A stretch of DNA of 64,000 bases from Ampullaceana balthica (taxonomy: Eukaryota; Mollusca; Gastropoda; Lymnaeidae): assembly GCA_944989445.1 (NCBI GenBank), contig CALYLW010000012.1, positions 2,070,001 to 2,134,000 on the forward strand, in the 5' to 3' direction. This document shows, piece after piece, positions 38,711-50,652 of the stretch. The notes below the pieces were generated by a model, which saw nothing but the letters and a program-made list of their open reading frames with translations, ran no database searches and was not told the DNA's origin. Position numbers and translations under genes: made by a program. Every line of letters begins with the position of its first letter. The first letter of the stretch is position 1.

Positions 38711-41160
38711 TTAATTTAAAGACAGGAACATGATTTCAACGGCTTACAGGCCGACCAAGACTTGTGTAGATTGATGATGTGGAGATAGACTAGGAGCAGC
38801 TGGAAGTCCGAGCATGGAGGAGGGGGGGGCATGGATCCGTCCCAACTGTAGACTGTAGTTGACGCCAGGGCCCTAACATTAGGCTCTAGAGCACATGATG
38901 AGCAGACCTTCAGTCACAAAGAAACGACCACTCTATCCCACTACAGTGTTGTTCGTGTACTGTGTTAGACTGGTAACCCGGAATCACACTCTATATAAAT
39001 CGTACTACAAGTCGGAGTCTAAAATCGTTTCTGTCAACGACGTTATGTTCATATGAACTTATGAGCCATATAAAATTATTTTAATAACCTTTATTTGGTT
39101 TACGTATCTCAACTTATACATTAGAAACGCTCCTTATTTACAGAATAGTAGTAAGTCCTACGCTTATCCATTGTTCATGTCCAGTCCTGAATTTACTTAT
39201 ATGTTTCGACATCCCAGTAGCGTGCCATACCCTCAACGACGACCCCCCCACCTCCCTCAATATCTCCCTGGGCGTGCCTGTGATTATTTCCGTTGGCCAT
39301 TATAATATAATTATGCCGTACAGGAGCCACATGTGAATCTGACCTTTGCCTCAAGGCCGCTTATCTGCCGTCTGCTGCTCACGCGCGATACAGTCTGTTG
39401 TCTGCTGACTTACCTGGTCGTGTATTTCTCTAAATCCCAACACAACTTCTGGCCTGTGTTTTCTTAGATGGTTTACTAGTCTTCTTGATACTCCGAGGAC
39501 TCTCAGCTTGTGGTGGTGGGGGGCTTTGGTTACCGTCACAGAATGTTGAACGGGGCTCTTAACATACAGGAGAGACATGCCCCAGCCGGTGCCCATCATG
39601 GTTTACATTAATATGCTGGCAAACACAAATAAACAAGATAAGCAGATACATTAGGTTAATAAATAAATTTAACAAAACACATATGATGACATGTCCAGCA
39701 TTGGATGGCCACAGCAGTAATGTTTATCGGTCAAAGACAGGAAAACTGTCAGACGGGAAATTACTCTTTTTATAACTAAATAAAAAGCCAGGGTTAAATT
39801 ACAATTTAGTCTCTAGGCTCCTGTTTTTATTTAATTAATGATCTGCCAACGAGTACTGGCGAATGTTAGAGATATTGCTTAGTTTTGAATCACTGCCCAA
39901 TTAACTACAACCAGTTTACTACTGTTGTTTAAGGAAACGTTGGTTAAACGTGGATTTTAGGTCAAAATATTTTTTTTCAGAAACTCCTATCTGAACTCAG
40001 AAAAATTTGCGTCTCATATTACAATATACATGTACTATCTCTGAGCCATTTTCACTTCTGTTCATTTTGATACCTCTAATCTTGTCCCGATCAATAGATC
40101 GTGAATGGGTTTAAGCTATTTCCTCTAGCATTGCGGATCATGTATCGTAAAGAAATTAAATGAATAAAAGTGTTGTTTTTTACTGAAGCTTGAAATGTTG
40201 AGCCTAATTTATTTACTGTATACCTAAATAATTTACAGCTTCTCTTAAGCCGTAACTTAATCTTATAGCTGGGTGGAGAAGGTAGACTCATCACAATAAA
40301 CACAAAACCATCAGCGTCATCTATTGTACCATATAATTCTTCGTTTGATGACTTTAAATTATGACGTTCTTGGGAATTTAAATCATTGAGTTTATCGTAA
40401 TAACAAAATCTTCTTCAGCGCCATTTGAAATATTTATAGCGATTTATTTTTAAATGTAATGTGTAACTGATTTTTATGTTATGATATCAATAACGTCGCT
40501 TCAAAGTTGCTTTAATGACTCGTCAACAAGAATAATTGAGGTTAAGTTAATACATCGGAATCAAATAGTTTTTAAATTACATATTTGCAATAGGCAGTCT
40601 GCAATATTACATATAAAAATGGCTTTTTGGTACAAGATAAAGGATTCAATCTGTACCCACTCACGGACCCGTTAAGTCGATTTTATCCATTCACAAAGAT
40701 TCTCACGCCAAAAGAGACAGGCTTAGTAGGGTTTTCTAGTTTCAGTCTCAACCGAACGAAACAGACAGCTGAAAGGGACTTTTGCTGTGAAACCAACACA
40801 AATATCAAGAGTTTTAAGAGACTTTATTATAACTCGGCACAAGAGTTAAAACTAAGGGGCGAGAAAATGATGTTAATATAATTTCAACATTATCAAGAAT
40901 AAACAAATAATCACTCATTTAATTTTTAATCCTAAAATCTCCTTAAGAAAATCAGGTTTGAACTCGTAAACTGAATTTATCAACATGAGGTTTATGGAAG
41001 TAAAAATCATTTTGACTTTTAAAACAAAACATTTATTAACATTTAAATTATTTTTTTAAGGACTTTTATCATTAATTTTGTATAGAAACATTGCCAATAA
41101 AAGTTTTCAAATTATAAAACATGAGATCTGAAGAACAAATCCACACAGAACTTATGCTGA
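38711..41160. other. Unassigned intronic DNA
   Basis: No feature other than the exon-like segment at 39414-39599. Frames at 40091-40303 and 40481-40881 have no recognisable content. Confidence 0.4.
39414..39599 (-). CDS. Candidate first coding exon, minus strand, unknown protein
   Basis: On the minus strand an ATG in good context (AAACCATGATGG) opens 62 codons that end exactly at a strong donor, CAG|GTAAGT, in phase 0. The product would start MMGTGWGMSLLYVKSPVQ, contain RLVNHLRKHRPEVVL and end GFREIHDQ. It has no signal peptide and no domain I recognise; basic residues are plentiful. The segment is GC-richer than its surroundings. The next exon would lie at lower coordinates, antisense inside the kinase gene, and was not found. 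It could be a nested gene, an old element or chance. Confidence 0.28.
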
Positions 41161-41355
41161 CATTTACATGTTGCAGCAAATATTTGTTTTAAATATTGTC
41201 TGACAGTACTCTAACATAACTATTTACATGTTGCAGCAAATATTTGTTTTAAATATTGTCTGACAGTACTCTAACATAACTATTTTTTCACTCTGTTAGA
41301 ATATGTAAGACAATATTTAAAACACACATATTAGCTGCAACTTGTTAAAATAGAT
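41161..41355. repeat. 60-bp direct duplication plus inverted partial copy
   Basis: 41161-41220 and 41221-41280 are identical except for the first base. Then 41309-41355 contains the diverged reverse complement of the same sequence (GACAATATTTAAAACACAC against GTTTTAAATATTGTC). The unit is centred on TGTTGCAGCAAATATTTG. The block could fold into a long hairpin. Confidence 0.93.
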
Positions 41356-41788
41356 AATCACCTGGATTTAACCGCTATCCAAGTTAAGTCGTTAGCTGGC
41401 AGTTCGCCCGAATATTTAGGTTTTGATTTTAACCACACAAAAAATATAAAGATATTTTTTAAGAAAACTTTTTACTTTAACATCCGAAAACGTGTAAGAA
41501 TAAAAAAAAGATAAATCAAAGTAAATGTCACAAATAAGTGAAGTGAATAAACCTAGTTCTCTTGTTTACTCTGTAAAATTTGAAGAGAAAAATATAAAAA
41601 TCAACATTTCCTACAATTGTTTTGTCAAAATTTCCCACGCTTGTTTTGTTGTTTGCCTGTCGTGAACTAATTAACATTTGCCTAGGCATAAAATTACTTT
41701 CCCTTTTGAAAATGTAGTAAACATTGTTTATCATACAAAAAGTGTACACAAAGTTTAAGATTCAAATAACGTACAAACTGTTTATCAT

Positions 41789-41915
41789 TGAAATAGTGTT
41801 CCACAATTCCTGTCATGGAAATATTGTACACAATTCCTGTAATGAAAATAGTGTACACAATTCATGTCCTGGAAATAGTGTACACAATTCATGTCCTGGA
41901 AATAGTGTAAACAGT
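41789..41915. repeat. Tandem repeat, about 27-bp unit, 4-5 copies
   Basis: Unit GAAATAGTGTACACAATTC followed by (A/C)TGTC(A/C)TG. The last two units are identical. Confidence 0.93.
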
Positions 41916-42447
41916 TTATTATGAATCTGTGAGCGATGCTCGCTGAAGTTTAGTCGCCATATCATGACAGCAGAATGTCTACCGATGATGAGTATCAAAA
42001 TAGCCGGCAAAAGGAGGGACGGGGAACAGCCAGACTTATTGTTGATGACCGAAAGGTTACTTAATTTTTGGCAGACAGCTAACTTTTCTGCTCATATTGA
42101 AACCCGAAACAGAGCCGAAAATTGTCTTTCGACCATTATTGGCGACGAGACTAGAACTAGAAGTAAAATTCAGTTTGCCTCTACACACCAAGTTGTACAT
42201 CTGCAGTAGGTGCAGCAACGGCCATCCCCCCCCCCACACACATACACACGTTCAGCACAACAATCCAATATCAGCTGACTCTATTCATGGTCCATCGATC
42301 ACATGTTATCGATCCTGACTTTTTTCCTCTATCTTGGCTGGAATTGTTTTATCTATGTGCAGGGAGGGTGGCCGGCACTTCCATTGCTTTTTGAAACATT
42401 AACAGTGACGACACGCACATAGTCTGCGAATGTCGGGCAGAAGAGAG

Positions 42448-42552
42448 TGTGCAATGAGGATCAAAAGTGGGTCGTGCAATGTGGCTCAAAAGTGGGTCGT
42501 GCAATGAGGATCAAAAGTGGGTCATGCAATGTGGCTCAAAAGTGGGTCGTGA
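42448..42552. repeat. Tandem repeat, 25-bp unit, about 4 copies
   Basis: Alternating units GTGCAATGAGGATCAAAAGT and GTGCAATGTGGCTCAAAAGT, each followed by GGGTC, give a two-unit higher order. Confidence 0.93.
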
Positions 42553-42760
42553 GTTGAACAATGTTTGGTATTAGAAAGTCATAAAATTCAATCATGTATA
42601 TTTGGTAAGCACAGAAAGATTTCATATTTCAAAGTCTCCGTTCAAAGTTTTCATCTCGATGTCAATTATTTGCGGTTTAAGAATGAAATGAATGAAGAAT
42701 GAAATCCGATAGTTTTTCTGTTTCAAAGTAACGATTGGTTGACCATGTTGGAGATAGTGG

Positions 42761-42910
42761 AAGGGGGCTTACAGTACTTACGCAGTCGCCTGATTGGGGA
42801 GGGGGCTTACAGTACTTACACAGTCGTCTGATTGGGGAGGGGGCTTACAGTACTTACACAGTCGTCTGATTGGGGAGGGGGCTTACAGTACTTACACAGT
42901 CGTCTGATTG
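42761..42910. repeat. Tandem repeat, 38-bp unit, 4 copies
   Basis: Unit GGGGGCTTACAGTACTTAC followed by (A/G)CAGTCG(T/C)CTGATTGGGGA. The three right-hand units are nearly identical. Confidence 0.95.
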
Positions 42911-43109
42911 ATTATATTAGAGGCCACGCAATGTTCAGCTCCTAACTGTCTCAACTTTATCACCAAGACATGCTTCTCTATTGGGATTCCTGTTAAACAA
43001 AACGGCATAAGAGGAAAGAATAACAAAGAGAGAAATAGTAACAATACATAAGGCATTAAATTCTAACTTGGAAATACGATACAAAGATAATTGTAGCACA
43101 GCTCTCAGA

Positions 43110-43346
43110 ATGATATACGGATAAAAACAATTGTCTTGTTCTGTAGAAGAATCCTCGCTCTTTCCGTCTGGCATTCGGGCGTGGAATGTGATTCCTGAAC
43201 AAACCAGGAAAATCGACACACTTTCAACATTCGAAACTCTAATAAAAAATGCAAGACTAAACATAAATCATGGATATGCTCAGAACGCCATGACCTTTTC
43301 TGTAATGTATAACAAAATAGGATTAAAATTTGAACACTTAATATAA
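43110..43346 (+). pseudogene. Fragment of a LINE reverse transcriptase C-terminus
   Basis: The frame from 43131 encodes SSLFPSGIRAWNVIPEQTR followed by a Ser/Thr-Phe-Glu pattern (LSTFETLIKNARL). This matches the well-known end of non-LTR retrotransposon ORF2 proteins, where FP-x-x-(I/V)R-x-WN-x-(L/I)P precedes a final helix. A TAA at 43122-43124 interrupts the upstream side, where CSTALRMIYG-like coding also appears in another frame. It is a short decayed 3' end; the family (CR1/Jockey type) is inferred. Confidence 0.65.
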
Positions 43347-43780
43347 CGGTTTTGTCGTAGTGGTATTTTAATTTTAGTAAATGTACAACTATTAAATAAT
43401 AATGGTGATATTATAATAATGATGCCATTTTCTTAAAGACATAGAATTTCGAGGTTTACTCTGGGGTCACGTGAGATTAACGGCGGACCGAGGTGAAAGA
43501 AGAATGCGGCCAAGTAATATAATGTTGTTGTTTTTTTCTTGTTTTTTTTTGTGGAAAAAAAGGTGGGGGGGGATACTTCTCTGAATATAACAGACTACGT
43601 TTAGTATCAATCATGAATGACTTTACACATTGTTGTCTCTCATTTTTTCACAAATTCAAAAATCAAGTCATGTGTACATTGTTTTATCGTTTTGCGGTAC
43701 AGTTACAATGATGTATAATCCTTGAGAAGGAAGACTCCATCATTCATTTTTGTTATATACAGTATAGAACAGCAAATGGC

Positions 43781-43956
43781 GGCTGGATAGCGGAGTCAAT
43801 GGTGCGCTCGCCTCTAAAGCTGAGGGGCGTGGGATCGGGCCCACGTTAAAGCCACTATAAATATGTTGATGAATGACTAACGCTAAGAAAGTCCTCCGCT
43901 GACCTGGAGAGGGATGGGCGCCGCCAATGTCTACTGAGCCCGAGAATGTTCTAATG
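43781..43956 (+). mobile_element. tRNA-derived SINE (second family), left part, split by a hAT
   Basis: The tRNA-like head GGCTGGATAGCGGAGTCAAT (A box) and GTGGGATCGGGCCCACG (B-box region) leads into a body containing GTTGATGAATGACTAACGCT and GAGAATGTTCTAATG. The body resumes after the inserted transposon at 46021-46070 (GGAAACATTAATGGAACCCC, CTACGACCTCG). An uninterrupted but internally deleted relative is at 52846-53020. Confidence 0.82.
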
Positions 43957-44520
43957 CAGTGGTTCCCAAAGTGGTCCGTACGGGGTCCGCGGTACCTTTC
44001 CGTGGAAAATTAAAATTGATTTGGGGGTCCCTGAACAATGCCAGGGGGTCCGCGCAAGGTTTAATATTAAACAATAAAACAATAAAAATGTGATCAATTT
44101 TTATTATTATGGAAATTAAAATAAATAACAATAAATAAAATAGTATTTTTTCATATAATTAAATACGATCTTAGGTGCTATCTTTAATGGTGTACAATGT
44201 TGTTTTGCCTAGAAAATGTAGTAGAACTGAGGTAATCTCCACAGCTATAACCAATCAAAATACTTGGTTTATTGAAAGGTCTACCGCAAAAGAAATGCGG
44301 AATTTCAATAATTAAGTCAGAGAAATACACGTTTTTTTACTTGAATCTGCGAGGGTTGCAAGTTTGGGTATTTTTTATGATGTGTCTGGAAGTTATATTT
44401 ATCTATATTGTATCTTATCATCAAAAATTATTTTCAATAGTGCTTTACTGTAGCACGCCGTTGAAAACGTTAATAATTATTAACACTGGTTTGTTACAGC
44501 ACATAAGAGAATGAGTGAGC

Positions 44521-44712
44521 TCTGGGCCGGTTTTAGACTTGATGGGGACCTAGACTATTTGAGATATTGGGGCATTAGGCTATTTGAGATATGGGGGCCC
44601 TTTTGAAGTCCAGATATTATATGTCAGCGATATGAAAAAAAATTGCGGGGCCTCCAAGAAAGGAGGTGGGCCTAAGCTATAGCTTGATTAGCAAAAAGGT
44701 AAATCCAGCACT
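44521..44712. mobile_element. MITE nested in the hAT, perfect 8-bp target duplication
   Basis: The left end TCTGGGCCGGTTTTAGAC and the reverse complement of the right end, AGTGCTGGATTTACC, are imperfect inverted repeats. The flanks carry gagtgagc at 44513-44520 and 44713-44720 (one further matching base lies outside). The interior has a direct duplication around GGCTATTTGAGATAT and GGGGCC blocks. It was inserted after the surrounding hAT. Confidence 0.88.
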
Positions 44713-44746
44713 GAGTGAGCCAATAAAACAGTGTTGTTGAATATTT

Positions 44747-45830
44747 GAAGTATGGCTAAATGTTTGGAAACAGATTCGAAATGTGAAACGTTATTTTCTG
44801 ATTTAAAAAGATTTATTGAAATTAAAGCAATACCCTTGACTTTCTGGCATACTTAAAGCAAACTGTATCAAATGAATTTTCAGTACATTGTGTCATTCAT
44901 CGACATCATTTATTCGCAAACAATCTTAGTGAAAGTTTGCATGGATCACTAGATGACGTCATTAGTGCAGTTATTAAAATTAAAAGGAATGCCTTGAATG
45001 AGAGATTATTTACTCAACATTGTTTGGAAAATGAAGAAGACTATAATCGTTTACCTATTAAAACAGAAGTACGTTGATTATCAACAAGTACGTTTTTAAA
45101 TCGATGTTCAGCTCTCTTTGATTCAGTGTTGGAATTCCAGGAAAACAAAGACAATGATTTGCGACACAATTAACTTTAAAAAAAGACATATCCTTTATGA
45201 ATGATTTATTTAACAACTTTAATAAGACTAATTTGAATCTACAAGGTAACCAATAAAATTTAATCAAAACTGAAAGCGTAATATCTGCGTTTGTTGCAAA
45301 CCTTTTTCTGTACAGTCAAAACTTGGAAACAGGAGAATGTTCTCAGTTTCCAAATCTTTCAAAATTGCAAAGTAGATATAAAGATTTCCTGGCTTACTGT
45401 CAAAACTTAACAGCTCTTCATGCTGACCTGAACCAAACGATTTGAAGGTATTCCTCACTTATTCCCGATTGGCAGTTGAACGCTTTTGCGCTTGGACAAA
45501 CTCAGATCCCAAACACAGATGAATCCATACTAATACAGGAGCAGATTATTGAAATGAAGAACTTGAACCAATGTTTGAACTAGGATAGCACACATTCTGG
45601 TTACGAAAATCACATGACAATTTAATCATTATGGTTTATTGTACAGAAGTTAACTGCTTTCCCGTCTTCCTATTTGGTAGAACAAAGATTCAGTGCCGTT
45701 ATGAACATCATCATAAAAAAAGCAGAAACCGACTAGAAATTGGTGCTCGTGGGGTATTTGCGGTTGTTAAACAAAAACATTGAGTCGGACATAAATACAC
45801 TAATAAAATCACATCACGTTCATCAAAGTT
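44747..45830 (+). pseudogene. Decayed hAT transposase (ZBED5/Buster type)
   Basis: Separate frames carry recognisable blocks. HCVIHRHHLFANNL at about 44887-44930 corresponds to the catalytic-domain region of ZBED5-like proteins. KTEVR follows, then TGA at 45075-45077 where the family has the Trp of RWLS. The hAT C-terminal dimerisation motif SSYLVEQRFSAVMNI lies at 45665-45706. Other stops and frameshifts occur between (for example before 45170 and near 45445). The BED zinc finger and most of the N-terminus are absent or unrecognisable. It is dead as an enzyme; related domesticated proteins exist in vertebrates, but nothing here suggests domestication. Confidence 0.85.
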
Positions 45831-46070
45831 ATTAATTGTTTTCAATTTTATTAAAATCAAAAGTTATACAAATTAATAAATACTTCTTCAACCAAATGTT
45901 GCTTTTTTGGGATTTTTAATTTTTGTACTATGCATTTATGTAGTTTTTCACCTGGGGGTCCGTGGAGGAAATTTTGATTATAAAAGGGGTCCGTGGGTCA
46001 AAAAAGTTTGGGAACCACTGTTCTAATGGAAACATTAATGGAACCCCCTACGACCTCGAAAAAAGGTTGT

Positions 46071-47026
46071 GGGACACACACACATCAAATGTAAGACAGC
46101 GATATAATATTTTACATTGCTCGGGTCTATCAATGATAATATTAATCCGCCTTACTCACCTTGATCATTTCACATTTGTATTCCTTCATTAATTTAATAC
46201 TCGCGATATCGTCGAGAATATTCAAAACTTGAGAACCGTCAATCTGTAAAGTTATTTCCTCATTTAAAAAAAAATTAACCATGACCTTGTCACTAATTTT
46301 AGCTTATTATTTAGAAATATGAATCATCAATGGCGTCTGTTACAGATTATTCCCTTTATCCCTGGTCGTCATTTTAAACATTGCAATTAAGTGACTTATG
46401 TTAACTTCCATTGCATTTATCTATTGTTATGAAGCATGGATTGCGTTCCCTTTAATCTGTATTCAAAAGTACCTCTGATCTCGTCGCGCCCTATTATTTT
46501 ATTTTAAACCAGCCTAATTTCTTTTGAAATGCGTAAATATAAATCATGGAACCCTGATGGATTGGTCCCTACCTCGTGGTAGAATCATTAAACAAGGGAA
46601 GAGTGTAGCTAAAGAATATATCGGCTGACAAAATACTAAGAAACACCGACAATGTAAGTAACGTAGAAGTTTACAGCAATTAACAGGTTTCTTCACCCAA
46701 TCAGTTCCTTGATGACTCTGTTAAAGGTAATGTCAATGGGAGCATACAACTTATGCTCAATCGATACGTACACAGAAGGATTTCTTTCTGTGTCAATCAA
46801 CACTTGCAACAACTTCTAGAGATTTAGAGTGCGTAAGGCGTAAGGGATCAAACGTGCGAATGTAACACAGGGAGTGAGAAAGCATTAAGGTGCGCAACAC
46901 TAGCGGTGGCGTGAGTTTTTTTTTGGGGGGGGGGTACACAACATGAACTAGGGCAGAATATTTGTAAGATATTTTCCTATAAATGATTTTCGAATGCATG
47001 TGATCGAATGTATCCGAAGACTAAAC
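46071..47026. other. Unassigned DNA
   Basis: No gene seen. A G run at 46925-46933 follows a T run. Confidence 0.45.
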
Positions 47027-50000
47027 AGAAATAGATGGCTAATACAATATAACAAGACACATCCCACTAGAAATAGATGGCTAATAGAAGATAACAAGAC
47101 ACATCCCACTAGAAATAGATGGCTAATAGAAGATAACAAGACACATCCTACTAGAAATAGATGGCTAATAGAAGATAACAAGACACATCCCACTAGAAAT
47201 AGATGGCTAATACAATATAACAAGACACATCCCACTAGAAATAGATGGCTAATAGAAGATAACAAGACACATCCCACTAGAAATAGATGGCTAATAGAAG
47301 ATAACAAGACACATCCCACTAGAAATAGATGGCTAATAGAAGATAACAAGACACATCCCACTAGAGATAGATGGCGTATAGAAGATAACAAGACACATCC
47401 CACTAGAAATAGATGGCTAATAGAAGATAACAAGACACATCCCACTAGAAATAGATGGCTAATAGAAGATAACAAGACACATCCCACTAGAAATAGATGG
47501 CTAATAGAAGATAACAAGACACATCCCACTAGAAATAGATGGCTAATAGAAGATAACAAGACACATCCCACTAGAAATAGATGGGTAATAGAAGATAACA
47601 AGACACATCCCACTAGAAATAGATGGCTGGCTAATAGAAGATAACAAGACACATCCCACTAGAAATAGATGGCTAATAGAAGATAACAAGACACATCCCA
47701 CTAGAAATAGATGGCTAATAGAAGATAACAAGACACATCCCACTAGAAATAGATGGCTAATAGAAGATAACAAGACACATCCCACTAGAAATAGATGGCT
47801 AATAGAAGATAACAAGACACATCCCACTAGAGATAGATGGCGTATAGAAGATAACAAGACACATCCCACTAGAAATAGATGGCTAATAGAAGATAACAAG
47901 ACACATCCCACTAGAAATAGATGGCTAATAGAAGATAACAAGACACATCCTACTAGAAATAGATGGCTAATAGAAGATAACAAGACACATCCCACTAGAA
48001 ATAGATGGCTAATAGAAGATAACAAGACACATCCCACTAGAAATAGATGGCTAATAGACGATAACAAGACACATCCCACTAGAAATAGATGGCTAATAGA
48101 AGATAACAAGACACATCCCACTAGAAATAGATGGCTAATAGAAGATAACAAGACACATCCCACTAGAAATAGATGGATATTAGAAGATAACAAGACACAT
48201 CCCACTAGAAATAGATGGGTAATAGAAGATAACAAGACACATCCCACTAGAAATAGATGGCTAATAGAAGATAACAAGACACATCCCACTAGAAATAGAT
48301 GGCTAATAGAAGATAACAAGACACATCCCACTAGAAATAGATGGCTAATAGAAGATAACAAGACACATCCCACTAGAAATAGATGGCTAATAGAAGATAA
48401 CAAGACACATCCCTCTAGAAATAGATGGCTAATAGAAGATAACAAGACACATCCCACTAGAAATAGATGGCTAATAGAAGATAACAAGACACATCCCACT
48501 AGAAATAGATGGCTAATAGAAGATAGCAAGACACATCCCACTAGAAATAGATGGCTAATAGAAGATAACAAGACACATCCCACTAGAAATAGATGGCTAA
48601 TAGAAGATAACAAGACACATCCCACTAGAAATAGATGGCTAATAGAAGATAACAAGACACATACCTCTAGAAATAGATGGCTAATAGAAGATAACAAGAC
48701 ACATCCCACTAGAAATAGATGGCTAATAGAAGATAACAAGACACATCCCACTAGAAATAGATGGCTAATAGAAGATAACAAGACACATCCCACTAGAAAT
48801 AGATGGCTAATAGAAGATAACAAGACACATCCCTCTAGAAATAGATGGCTAATAGAAGATAACAAGACACATCCCACTAGAAATAGATGGCTAATGGAAG
48901 ATAACAAGACACATCCCACTAGAAATAGATGGCTAATAGAAGATAACAAGACACATCCCACTAGAAATAGATGGCTAATAGAAGATAACAAGACACATCC
49001 CACTAGAAATAGATGGCTAATAGAAGATAACAAGACACATCCCACTAGAAATAGATGGCTAATAGAAGATAACAAGACACATCCCACTAGAAATAGATGG
49101 CTAATAGAAGATAACAAGACACATCCCTCTAGAAATAGATGGCTAATAGAAGATAACAAGACACATCCCACTAGAAATAGATGGCTAATAGAAGATAACA
49201 AGACACATCCCACTAGAAATAGATGGCTAATAGAAGATAACAAGACACATCCCACTAGAAATAGATGGCTAATAGAAGATAACAAGACACATCCCACTAG
49301 AAATAGATGGCTAATAGAAGATAACAAGACACATCCTACTAGAAATAGATGGCTAATAGAAGATAACAAGACACATCCCACTAGAAATAGATGGCTAATA
49401 GAAGATAACAAGACACATCCCACTAGAAATAGATGGCTAATAGAAGATAACAAGACACATCCCATTAGAAATAGATGGATATTAGAAGATAACAAGATAC
49501 ATCCCACTAGAAATAGATGGCTAATAGAAGATAACAAGACACATCCCACTAGAAATAGATGGCTAATAGAAGATAACAAGACACATCCCACTAGAAATAG
49601 ATGGCTAATAGAAGATAACAGGACACATCCCACTAGAAATAGATGGCTTATAGAAGATAACAAGACACATCCCACTAGAAATAGATGGCGTATAGAAGAT
49701 AACAAGACACATCCCACTAGAAATAGATGGCGTATAGAAGATAACAAGACACATCCCCACTAGAAATAGATGGCTAATGTAAGATAACAAGACACATCTC
49801 ACTAGAAATAGATGGCTAATAGAAGATAACAAGACACATCCCACTAGAAATAGATGGCTAATAGAAGATAACAAGACACATCCCACTAGAAATAGATGGC
49901 TAATAGAAGATAACAAGACACATCCCACTAGAAATAGATGGCTAATAGAAGATAACAAGACACATCCCCCTAGAAATAGATGGCTAATAGAAGATAACAA

Positions 50001-50350
50001 GACACATCCCACTAGAAATAGATGGCTAATGGAAGATAACAAGACACATCCCACTAGAGATAGATGGCGTATAGAAGATAACAAGACACATCCCACTAGA
50101 AATAGATGGCGTATAGAAGATAACAAGACACATCCCCACTAGAAATAGATGGCTAATGTAAGATAACAAGACACATCTCACTAGAAATAGATGGCTAATA
50201 GAAGATAACAAGACACATCCCACTAGAAATAGATGGCTAATAGAAGATAACAAGACACATCCCACTAGAAATAGATGGCTAATAGATGATAACAAGACAC
50301 ATCCCACTAGAAATAGATGGCTAATAGAAGATAACAAGACGCATCCCATT
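47027..50350. repeat. Minisatellite, 42-bp unit, about 79 copies
   Basis: The unit is AGAAATAGATGGCTAATAGA followed by AGATAACAAGACACATCCCACT. The period was checked from unit starts at 47069 and 47111. It is 14 codons long, so one frame per strand is open (+ RNRWLIEDNKTHPT, - SSISHLFLVGCVLL), giving frames up to 734 codons. Most units are identical. Variant units (GAGATAGATGGCGTATAG, CCCTCTAG, GGATATTAG) recur at several positions. Blocks around 49751 and 50130 are copies 379 bp apart, each with an extra C, showing duplication of a nine-unit block. A 4-base insertion at about 47627 and the extra C units break the frame. Confidence 0.97.
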
Positions 50351-50593
50351 TTCCCAATCGATTCAGTTTCCTGTTTAATGAAATTTTTTATCGAGTTTCA
50401 GGAGCAAAAAGGACGGTGCCGTGAAAACGTTCTCAGCTGTCTGATCTTTCGGACCAGGCGGGTCACGCTGACTGTTTCAGGGAGGAGGGGGGTGTGGGAG
50501 GGAGGGAGATTTCTCAGTGTTGACGTCTTATTTTCATGAGATTCGGATCAATCCACATTCACCGACCCTTTGAGTTCGTCCCTAATGTACGAG

Positions 50594-50652
<59 letters not shown>

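Larger units (their letters stand above)
43957..46020 (+). mobile_element. hAT (Buster/ZBED5-like) transposon with perfect 8-bp target duplication
   Basis: Terminal inverted repeats CAGTGGTTCCCAAAGTGG and (from the right end) CAGTGGTTCCCAAACTTTTT enclose 2,064 bp. Subterminal GGTCCGCGG/GGGTCCGTGG words also mirror each other. The target duplication is ttctaatg at 43949-43956 and 46021-46028. The related SINE at 52846-53020 shows the same site with one copy of the octamer, confirming the borders. It contains a decayed transposase (44747-45830) and a MITE (44521-44712), so it cannot move itself. Confidence 0.97.

Noticed and set aside
36059..38733. Open frames of 370, 579, 514 and 148 codons on both strands
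   Set aside because: They are read-through of a 39-bp array with no stops in three frames; both strands are open and indels shift frame.
43957..46020. Domesticated ZBED-like gene
   Set aside because: Intact terminal repeats and target duplication with multiple stops show an ordinary dead transposon.
46948..50349. Open frames up to 734 codons with a 14-residue hydrophobic repeat
   Set aside because: Produced by the 42-bp array on both strands; interrupted by extra-base units and lacking gene context.
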